A DNA stretch of 64,000 nt, taken from positions 10,354,001 to 10,418,000 of the forward strand of contig OZ176051.1 of NCBI GenBank assembly GCA_964247055.1, read 5' to 3'. The DNA comes from Paragordius varius. Taxonomy: Eukaryota; Nematomorpha. Position 1 is the stretch's first letter, and the number at the start of each line of letters is the position of its first letter. Of the stretch, positions 33,201 to 43,708 are shown piece after piece. Below the pieces are notes generated by a model. That model did no database searches and was not told the DNA's origin. It saw only the letters and a list, made by a program, of their open reading frames with translations. The position numbers were made by a program, and so were the translations under genes.

Positions 33201-36200
33201 GTTAAATTAGGAAAAATTTATACGGAGTGTTTCTAAAAATTTTAACAATTTACGTATTAAAATGGTATTTCTCCTTAAAATTATATTTCAACTACACATG
33301 TTATTTGATATTACCTATACAGTTCGAATTCACCCTCAAACACTCAAATTTATTCTTGAAGAATTCAAATTCATTTAAAAATATATTATGTGTTTTCGAA
33401 CTAATATAACTCATTATTAATATGAAATATATCTTTATGGCATATTTTATTATTTTCAGTATTATTTTAAATATAAAAAATTATTTTTTAAAAATATACA
33501 AAAATATAGGTAATTTTTAATCTTTTAAAAATCACATAATTTATTTGAGGGTTAATTTGAATTGTTCAAAGGTTGATTTGAATTGTTTTAAGGGTGAATT
33601 TGAATTGTAAATGGTATATGTATTTCGTTTTTGTAGATTAATCTTTTTTTATTTATTTCTTTGATTAGATTCGTTCCAGATGACACGCAATTCGAACCTG
33701 GTGACATACTTTCCCAAATGAGTTTGGAACAAGCCACATCCGGTTTCAATGATGACTGTGATGATTTAACACAAATAATAACTAAAGTTCCCTCAAAAGG
33801 TTTTATCGGAAAAAACGGCGCTGGTATAACGCAAACACCAGTTATGATGACAGAAAATAAAGTAAAGATATTTACCAATAAAACATTAAAAATATCGATA
33901 CAAATATTTTTACAACAATATTTAATTTTTTCCTTTATATATTTAAATATAATTTTGAATTTTATCATCGAGGGCATTAACATATTTTACATCTCTTACC
34001 CCATTCATTATAAAACGATGATTTTTTTAAGATTTTAAAAATTTAGACAAAAAATATGTTTTACATTTATTTATAATACTTACATTGGCAGTGTTTGAGT
34101 CAAACGCATTTCGATATCGCATGGGATCAAACTGATGCAAAACGCCGAGCCCTACTTCAAAGTAGTCTACTATCAGCAACTTTGTATGGTCTTGAGGGAG
34201 GTCGGTTTGATAAAGTATGAATTTACCTTTTTGCTTTTTAAACCATAAAATCTTTTTTTTTCAAAAAAACGAACTTTCATAAAGCATATCAATTTAGTTT
34301 TGATTAGATAAGATTTTTCTCATTTTACCCTTAGTGGTAAAAATGTATATAATGAATCCAACAGTTTTTCAGCTTAAGTTTTGATAAGGTAAAAGGTTTC
34401 GTATTTTAATTAAAATCAATCATTTCTTCATTTCCTGTTTAAATTAACTGAATGCCATGTCTTTTTTGCTATATCAAATAATAGACAATTTTTTTTTATT
34501 TTTGCCCATATAGATTGGAAAAAGTCGAAATAGTAACAAAGAAAAGAAAAAACTTAAAAAACAACTCATATCTCAACTAACCAATGATGGCATTATAGAT
34601 GGTATAGAAAGTCAAAATACATCAGAGGACACTGATAATACACAACCGGATTCAAATGTAAAAGTCAAGAAAAAAACTAAAAAAGCGGGTAAACTGGTTA
34701 AAAAACCTGGGGCATCTTTGAATTTAGATCAATTTTTAGCATCACCCTCATCTGCCGAAGAAACTGACATAGATCAAACTTATATGTATTTTTTTGAAAA
34801 AAAATATGTTTTTTATTATTGACATTATTTGTGGAAAAATATAAATTTGTAAAATATTTAATACATATTTTTTAGAACAAATAAGTTTTTATAAATAATA
34901 AATGAGAAAAATAATTTTAACTAAATGTATGTTCAGTAAAAAGTCCTATTTTTTAATGTTTCGTAACTTTTGTGAATATAATTGTGAATGGAGTATTACC
35001 AATTTGCATCCCTATATATTTTACAACTCATATCAATAGCTAAAATTTAAAAAATAAGCGTTTTAAAGGCTTACCTTTCTTTTTCAAAAATATTTGTTTT
35101 CTAGTGTTTACGTTTGGCAATTATAATTTATTTTTTTTAATTATGATATCTCTAATACCATTTAATTTTACATACATTTATTTTTATAGCCCGGATAGAT
35201 CAGATAAACCTCAGGATTCACAAGTTTTAACTAATGCAATAAATAATTCCACCACATCCGTGCCCGATAAATATCAAAAATATCGGGAACTTTTAAAATC
35301 TGCCCTTACAAGCAACACTGATAAAATAAATACCTCTTGTGACTTTAATAAAGAAGACGATGCGAATAATGATGATTTTTTCAATCAAACTACCCTGCTG
35401 TCTGAAAGTGAGACCGAGGAGGGTGAAAAATTACCTCTAAATTTGGTAAAAGACCGACATTCTCATGTGATAACTGGAAATAATCCGAAATCTAAAATGA
35501 AAAAACTTGTAAATGGTTTAAAGACAAATTGTGATGGAAGTATGTCTATGACATGGAATCCTGGTTTGAATTAAAATATATACTTTGTTGTTTTCAACAT
35601 TATATCGAACTATCTAGAAAAGTGGTTTTTTATGCGTTAAAATTAGGAAAATAATCGAAATTACTATGCTTTTTAGATTAATAAACTATTTTTTCCTATA
35701 ATTTTTGGCAAAGCCAATCTTCTAAATTTACCTATAAACGGTAATGTTTTATATTTTAAGCTAAGATTTGATATACTTCATTGTTTTCATAAAGCTTATG
35801 TCGATTGAAAGCATTAAAATTTTTGTTTTAATAAAATAGAATAGTATTGTTAGCAATATAATTATAATCTTGACTTGTAATAAACAATATAAAAATTTAT
35901 TGCAGCTTTGATACTTTTTATTTATAATTGCTATTTACCAATGTAGTTTTCATACCAAGTACAAAAATCTATACAATGGTGTGAAATTGGTTTTAATTAA
36001 ATTATTTTTTTTATTTGCGCTTATAGTTGAACCGCAAAAATATTATCACGTCTGATTACAAACGAATTTTGTTTTATTATAAAATTATGTTTTATTTACA
36101 CAATTAGAGACTGTGTTAATTAATTTAGCAAAGAGCTGTATATATCTTTTCTTTTACTCCTGCAGTATATATAAATCAATTCTTCTATAGTGCAAAAATA

Positions 36201-38042
36201 ATTACACCATATCAATTCCATATACTATATTTTTTACATGTGGTTATAATTAATTTAGAGGACGAACATGGTGGTATGATAGAAAGCAAAAATAATGAAA
36301 AAAATACTATAGTAGTAAAAAATGGAAAAAAAGAGCAAATTATACATGATAACAGTGAATCATTGCTGACCCCGTGGGAATCATATTTGCAAAAAGATAA
36401 AGCCAAAAAAATGGCTAAAAAATTGAAAAAAATGGAAACACAAAGGCAGTTAGACAATAATACTAACCATTCTACCAATGATATGAACGAGGTTTTTGAT
36501 TAAATTACAATAGATTTTAAACTATGAATTTTTAAATATGAATATGTATGAAATTTTTGCTGTATATCGTATGTTGACAAAATCAATAACTTACTTTAAT
36601 ATTTAAGTTGATCTTGCTTCTTAGTTTTAAGGAAGGAGTTGGGATTTTTTTGTGGCATTTTGAAGATTTTTATTTTTGCCTGCTAAATAAAGAATGTTTA
36701 TAGTCCAGATAAAAATATATTTATTCCGTATTTTCTGCCGCCAAAAATATTAGAAAAACTTAAAAAATGGTATCTTATATTTTTTATAAATGTCTTGTTT
36801 TTTTGTATTTAAAAGGTTTATTTTTGGGGTGCTATATACATAAAGTTACTATGGTTAGATAACAATACATTTTTGCCATATTTTTTGTCAAAACATTAGA
36901 CATTATACAAAAATTGACATTTTTTTCCAATATTAAATATATTTTTTGGGATACCCTAAAAGTAATTTATATAGGATAATAAAAAGTTTTTGTCATATAA
37001 AAAAAATTTAGAACGAAAATTGTACAAAATCAAGCGCTAATCTCGAACTACTTTTGATGGACGATGAAGACTATGATTTAGAAAATAGCAACAATGCAAT
37101 AATAAATTCGGATTTGAATGTAAACTCAACACACAAGAATGCTAAGAAATGGAAACGAAAAAAGAAAAAACAACCAGCACCATTCATGACTGATAAAAAT
37201 CAAAATGATTTAATGGTTAATAAAATATTATTTTTTTTTACTCTTTTTGTTATGAGTTAATTTTAAGCTGAATTTTTATGTGTCGTTTTGTCTTTCTCAT
37301 TGTAATATAACACCAAATTTATGGTTTTTGCTGTATAATATTGATTAAATTTTGTAACACTCAGTGTTAATATATGCACGTTTTTTTTCCTACGTATTAC
37401 ATTTTTTCTAAGGTGCAAAAATTTATTATATATAAACAATTTAAGTATTCGATACAGGCAGCAGAAAAATTATTAATTATTCATGATGGTTTGTGGCGTG
37501 CACTATTTTCGATATTCTTTGAATATTTTCTCCAGATATTAAAACTTTTTGGTTATTTATTAGTAATTTTGATTTATCGATCATCACAATATTATATTAA
37601 TTTTTTCGTCTTTGATGTTGGTTTAGTTTATAAAAATATATTATGCCATATATATATATATATTCTCGATAAAATGACAGCTTTTTTGTGGACCGACCAT
37701 ATCATATATATGGCTATAATTAATTTTTTTAAATAATTAATTTAATTAGTTTTTGTTTCCACATATTACAATTTTATTGCCTTTTTTAAGTTTAAATTTA
37801 TATTTTTTCCGACAATTTTTACACAGTTTAACGTGACTGGTAAATAATTTATGCATACACAAAGTTGAAAAAACATTTTTTATAAAAATTTTACATGGAT
37901 AAATGCATTTTATACAAAAATATTTTCATAGAAAAATCCGCCAGATCAAAGATTTCAAGCAATGTATACTGATCCAAATTACGCAAAAGATCCATCACAT
38001 CCGAATTTTCAAAGCAATAAAAAAACCGCAAAATTCCAATAA
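30242..38042 (+). CDS. ESF1: Pre-rRNA-processing protein ESF1, 13 exons
   Basis: Exons: 30242-30256, 30283-30562, 31161-31342, 32079-32193, 32260-32332, 32844-32957, 33669-33861, 34092-34214, 34514-34785, 35190-35563, 36259-36491, 37012-37215, 37932-38042. Lengths and phases agree (762 residues; human ESF1 851). Family blocks in order: DLRFAHILNDPKY, IDDRFHGMFADKKFK.KGKYDKRGR, an acidic stretch, ARLALCNINW...AKDIYNLMESVKP (RRM-like core), VYQSEYGKRM, MKYAYAIIECDSP.TAEHLY.ECNGFEFE, IDLRFVPDD, FDIAWDQTD, KYRELL, LLTPWESYL, LLLMDDEDYD, and finally RFQAMYTDP.YAKDPSHPNF. Known role: nucleolar factor needed for 18S rRNA maturation. Exon 1 codes for only five residues (MSAGE) and intron 1 is 26 nt. 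Two MITE-like repeats sit in introns 5 and 6. Confidence 0.93.
32446..32775. repeat. MITE-like repeat, copy 2 (ESF1 intron 5)
   Basis: Left end ATACCATTTACAATTCAATC followed by about four 20-bp units of the CAATTCAAATTCTCC type. Right end is the mirror image, with GGGGGAATTTAAATTATTC units and GTAAATGGTGTAT. The middle carries the shared block with TATGTTTTATAAG and AAAGATATATTAATCTTAAT. Confidence 0.75.
33312..33618. repeat. MITE-like repeat, copy 3 (ESF1 intron 6)
   Basis: Left end CCTATACAGTTCGAATTC then CACCC/CAAA units; right end GGGTGAATTTGAATTG, TAAATGGTATAT. The middle matches copy 1 closely (GTGTTTTCGAACTAATATAA, ACTCATTATTAATATGAAAT). Confidence 0.75.
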
Positions 38043-38080
38043 TTGATTGATACAATTTGAAAATTGGCATCAATAAATAT

Positions 38081-38117
<37 letters not shown>

Positions 38118-41100
38118 AATTTGTTTCTATTAATTTATTTGAGAATTTAAAGTGATTTTTTTCGAAAATATATAGTTTTAAACGCTCGGTATAATCATGA
38201 TTGCGGATTTGTTTTTGTTGGAAACACGTATATATAAATCTAATTTAAATGCAATTTGCATATTTTGTTGCATAATGGTATATATCTGTAGTAGTGTTTT
38301 AAGATTTATCTATAATCTTTTAATAGCTTTTTTGCATTAGTAACGGTTGCTACATATTGAATACAAAAGCGTTTTTTGACGCGTTAAGATCAATAAAGGA
38401 TTTTGTTATTGAACATATTTCTTCTGTCCTTAAAGTTTTTCTTTTTTGTACAATTAATTTAAACAACCATTAATTATCATTAGGATTTTTTTGCAAAAAA
38501 ACAAAATTAGTCCGTAACATTGTTTAAAGTAAAAAAGTTATAATCCCGATATTATATATATATCTATGTCCTCAATACGGAATTGTCATTTTATTATACA
38601 AACCTAAACATTTTTTATATAAAAAATTTATTTTTTAAACACATAGATACAAATTTAACCAAATTATTTTTTGTTTTATATTTACAGTAAATACACTTTT
38701 ACCATTTTCACAAGGCTAACAAACCTGATAAACATAGGATAGTAATATCAACATTAGAAAAATATTTTCCCTAAAGAAATAAATTAAACTCATATCTTAC
38801 CCCCAACAATAATTAATTGGTCATCCATTTATGCCTAAAAATCAATATATTTTTTATGATAGATTAAAAGGGTAGAAGCATAAATTTAAATTAAAATATA
38901 TTTTTGTAAAATCAGGTGTCAACTTACATTTCATATATTTAAATAGATTTAATGGTAAAATTATGCATGGGACACTTCATAAATATCCTCAGAGTTTTTC
39001 ATTAACTTAATGTATATTTTTGGTTCCACATAGATCAGTAAAATGTAATATCAATTTAATAATTGAAAAATAATGGGTTGAAATCATTTCGGGGTGGGGT
39101 GTATGATTACTATACTCGCTTTACAAAACATAATAAATAATTTCAACCAATCGATAAACCTATATTTAGTTATAAATATATATATATATATATATATAGA
39201 TTCCTATATAACGTAAAAATTGGTTTAAATTTTGTGGATATTGGCCAATACGACTACCTCTTATTACCTTCTATAAAAAATGTATTAGCTTGCTTAGTTC
39301 CTCATCCTGACATGTATAATTAATGAGTTTGGATAGAAAAATAGGTGTGTGTACTTTTTATTAAAACACTACATAAATTTATTGATTATTAATTTTTTCT
39401 ATTATCTAATTTGTATTTGAATTGTGTGCAAAAAAGAAGGTTACTTTTTTTAAAAAAAAAAATTCATGAGATAGCTTATGACCAGCGAATTCATTTGCCG
39501 CAAAAAAATGTAATTTGTTGAAGACCTATTTTCGAAAAATTAAAGAAAATCAAATCAGGCTATTTAAAATTTTAACTATATTAAAAAAAATTTTAATTAA
39601 TAACCAAACTCATTCACATTTTATTCAGCAAAAAACTTATATATCAAAATAAAACTAAAAAATATTGTTTTTTATTTTTTTGTCATCTGGCTTATGAGTG
39701 TATAAAAAATTTTTACTGTTTTATTTTGGAATCTTACATGAGTGGGAATTAAAAAGTATATAATCTATGCAAAATAACATTTAAAGTAATGGAATATCAA
39801 CCAACAATCCTTACGAATCCCTGTACAGGAATATTTTGGACAGATTTTTGGTTGATATTGCAATATTTTAAAATCTTTTGCATAAATTATAATTTTATAA
39901 ATCCCACCCATGTAAGATTCCAATATAAAACACTTTTTTTATACACTCATAAACCAGATGACAAAAAAATGCAAAAATAAAAACAATATTTTTTAGTTTT
40001 ATTTGGTATAGTATTTTTTTACTGATAAAATATTAAAGTTAAGATAATTATAGTAAGTTTAGTTGGTAAATAATTAAAAAAATTATTTTAATAGAGTTTT
40101 ATAAAAATAATTTTGTTTTTTAAGTATGTCATAAAAACGCCATCTTTTGAACTGAGATTTTATACAAACCCTAGCTACATAATTTTAGGCTGTTTATAAA
40201 TTGAAAATATCTCTTATATTAAACCATAATATTCTAACTTTTATCATTATATTTAATATTCTTAATTATCCTTAATTTCACTTTTTGACCAATTTTAATT
40301 TTCCCCCATCAAAAACTAGGTCGTAAATAAATTAAATTTAACTATCTCATGAAAAAAATCTATTTTGTTAAAAAAAATTTTGCACACAGTGTAATACATG
40401 ATTTTGTATCTAAGGCTACTTTTTGATAGTAAATGGTGATATTATTTACAAATATTTTCCAAAAATAAATGAACAATTTAAAGTATAACCAAAACAGTTT
40501 TATATTTTTAATTAAACCACCATATAATCTAGATAAAAATAGATGCGAGGCCCCAACTATCCTTAAACACACATACGATATGAAATCAATGATTTCAAAC
40601 AACCAAAATTTATTTATAAATTTTAGTTTTAATAATTTTTCTTTCCATAAATGTTTGCAATAAAACAAAAGGGAAGGTATTATTATAATTATATAACAGG
40701 TTGTATGCACACAAACACACTTAATAAGATGCATTTTTTACATTGATATAATCAAAAATAATAATTAACACAGTAGAGGAGAGGCATTTATATTCAAAAA
40801 ACGTTCTATCATATAAATAAAATAATGTTATTCATAAAAAAGGATTAGAAGTTATCAAAATGGGACATTTTCAATTTCATTTTTTTTCAATATATATGTA
40901 TATATAATTGGGTCAAGATGTCTATAGATTCTTAGAATAAGAGAGATGATATGTGATTTAGTAAAGGCATATAAGTTTAGAACATTTATATTGATATAAT
41001 AAATATAAATATTTATCATTTGATGATTTTTAAAATCGTCATTATTGTATAAGTTGGTTTAATCACTTTTAAATACAAGTATAGATAGGGAGAAAAAGCG

Positions 41101-42543
41101 ATCGAGATGGGCAAAATTTATATGTTGTGAAAATTATATCAAATAAATCACACTTTTATAGAAAGGTATAAATGGTAAATCTAACTTGAAAAGAAATTGG
41201 GTAAAGTAAAAATTGCACATGAGTAAGAAGAAAAGGTATATAATATTGCATCTAAGAAGCAGAATTAATAGTGTAATAATCATTTATAAATGCCTAATAA
41301 ATTAGAGAGGCGGGGGTCAGAAAATCTATATTATGCAGCATAAAACTTCTTTTTTGTGAAACCTAATTTTCTCGAAATTAGTAAATAAATATTTACAAAT
41401 ATGGATATTTTGGTGTAATTTACAGAGTTTGGTATAAACTACCGATTAATTTGTGTGGATTTATGAAACCTACGGCTTTTTTAGTTTTACGATAGTTAGA
41501 TATGGGTATCCGTCAAACAAATATCGGTTAAAATGTTTTTTCGGAATGAGAGGGGAGAGGTATATTCAAATATACAATGGAAAACACATCCACGTGTCTA
41601 ATTCTGTTTAATGTTTTGACTCTAAAAAAATGAAAATAAAATAAATATATATCCGTGACACTATAAAAAGAAGATACCTTGAAAAAAAAGATGTTCATTA
41701 AATATTAATTATTTTATAATGTTTTACACTCGGAAATGTATGATGAATCCCGTGTTTTTCATATATCAACAACCATTTTTTTGTCAACATCCAAATTGCC
41801 AACGACCTATATAAATACAGGATGAAAAATTAATGTAACCATTTTTTGTAATTTAGGCTAGATAACTAACTAATACATAGGCTCCCTTATACAGTATATC
41901 ATTATGAATTATATTAACTTCATTTCCTTACCATATAATATATATAAAAAATGTATGTTAAAACTAATATGACATATTTCATCATAAAAATAATTAATCA
42001 TTTTTGTGTGTCCAAACATAATTTAGCTTGGCACACATATTAAAACATTATTTTCTGAAAATTTCACTCTAAAATAGGCATAAAATATAATCATCATTCC
42101 TTTTAAAAACTTTATTAATAAAAGTAAACAGATTAGGATTGTATGAATTCTACATTAAACCATATTAAATAAAAAATATAAAATAAATGGTAATATATTT
42201 GGCTAGTATAATTAATATGGAAAAAATATCTAAAACCGATGATTTTCATTTATAGGTGAAAAAAATTTTAATAAAATTATTCATAATTAATTTTTTAACA
42301 TAAATAATAAAAATCGCTAATAAACTAAAATATAAATGATTAACCATTTAATGTCGAATTAACAACACAATCTAAATGTTTAGCGTATCGTTTTTAGCCA
42401 CATAACAAATGTTTTTATCAAACACACAATTAAACTTAATAAGCGATTAACATGGTAGAAATAATTATTATTATTAAATGCATTTATTTGTTTTTCAAAC
42501 AAAAAATAAATAAATTGCTCATTTTTATTTATAAAAAAACAAA
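38043..42543. other. Intergenic between convergent ESF1 and calcineurin B
   Basis: About 4.5 kb of A+T-rich DNA with (TA)n runs near 38080-38118 and 39176-39198 and one inverted-repeat element (listed separately). I looked for further ESF1 or calcineurin exons and found none. The open frames are short and low-complexity. Confidence 0.4.
39421..40395. repeat. Inverted-repeat (MITE-like) element
   Basis: Outer ends TGTGTGCAAAA and TTTTGCACACAGTGTA, each followed inward by an ATTCATGAGATAG / CTATCTCATGAA block. Inner arms also pair: GTCATCTGGCTTATGAGTGT (39681-39700) with its complement near 39945, and GGAATCTTACATGAGTGGGA (39728-39747) with its complement near 39905. The element has no protein-coding content. 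The arms differ in length, so it has taken insertions or deletions. Confidence 0.65.
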
Positions 42544-43126
42544 TTATACCGCACAAAATTCTTCGTAAGATATTTTTCCATCCCCGTCTTTATCGGCATT
42601 TATAATCGTTTTATCGACAATTTGTTGTAATTGAGTATCTTTGAGATTGCTTCCAACCATCATTTTAAGTACGGCAAATAATTCGCCATTTGATATGAAA
42701 CCATCCTTATCAATGTCATATATTTTGAATGCAACTAAAATAAAATCAGTTAAATATAAAAATCAATTATATTAAATATATAAAGAATACGTACATTGTA
42801 GCTTGCTTTCTTTGTCACTTTTGACGCTAAACTGTGATATACCCTCAATGAACTCTAAAAAAATTAAGATTAAAATATGTACCTTTAAAGTCAACTTCTC
42901 CGTTGCCGTCGGTATCAAAAATTTGAATAACTCTTTGGACAAGTGGATTCTGCTGAAGTTCTGGTAATGACATGAATTCATCCACACTAAGTGAACCGGA
43001 ATTATCGGTATCAAGTTTTTTAAATCGTTTACCCAACCGTTTAATTTCTTCAACATCAACTAAAATATATATTATAGTCTTACAATGTGAGCAAAGCTCA
43101 AGTTGAGCCGATATGTCGTTTCCCAT
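42544..43126 (-). CDS. CNB: Calcineurin subunit B, four exons
   Basis: Exons on the minus strand: 43126-43084, 43059-42883, 42854-42795, 42734-42544; introns of 24, 28 and 60 nt. The product is 156 residues. It starts MGN, the N-myristoylation signal kept in this family, and has four EF-hand loops with acidic ligands: [50 protein letters not shown] (here [14 protein letters not shown]). [13 protein letters not shown] and [15 protein letters not shown] match animal calcineurin B almost exactly. Known role: Ca2+-binding regulatory subunit of the calcineurin phosphatase. It is about 14 residues short: the frame stops at EEFCAV, where the family goes on with VGGLDIHKKMVVDV. The stop lies in a donor-like GTATAA, so a missed last exon is possible, but I found none downstream. 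Confidence 0.95.
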
Positions 43127-43700
43127 TTATATATTGGTAAATATATTTAAGAAATTTTCAGCATTATAAATAATCTTCTTAAACATTCATCTATCGATTA
43201 ACATTAAACGCAAAGTAAAGAGAATTAATTAATGATCATATGAAAAGCATTACATTAATAAGGTGTGAATTATATTAACACCTTTTGTGAATATAAAATC
43301 AATAAAAGTGCTATCAACATCACATCATAAAAATGCCTAAAAAATTTTAAGTTTTCATTTGAGTGATTGAGAATTAGAATTATATTTTCAATTATTTTAA
43401 GTAGTTAGTTATTTTTGGGTGTATAGTAGACTCCAAATTTATTCCAATTTTTATTCTTGAAGTATGATGTTTGGATATTATATGCATGGTACTCTATGGG
43501 CCTTTATTCTATCCAAATAATTGTTAAGGTCCTGACAATTTGAGCAACATATTGGAAGATAAAAATAGATAAAAGTTTATAAACACTTCGATTTAAATTG
43601 GGTATCTAGGGACCCGGGACGATAATAAAGTATTAAAAACAACTGTAAGAAACGGTTTCAGATTAAAATGCTTCCATCATAAAAAAGATGGATAAATAAA
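43127..43700. other. Upstream of calcineurin B
   Basis: A+T-rich flank that should contain the calcineurin B promoter. A diverged ACACTTCGATTTAAATTGGG near 43585 looks like a stray end of the TTAA-flanked family that follows. Confidence 0.35.
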
Positions 43701-43708
43701 TCAAAACA

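Noticed and set aside
36492-36575. A further 22-nt intron and in-frame exon after ESF1 exon 11
   Set aside because: GTTTTT...CAATAG would also give a short open frame, but the resulting peptide has no ESF1 similarity, whereas joining to 37012 does.
42772-43059. 95-codon frame overlapping calcineurin B
   Set aside because: Alternative frame of calcineurin B exons 2 and 3 plus introns; the spliced model matches the family perfectly.
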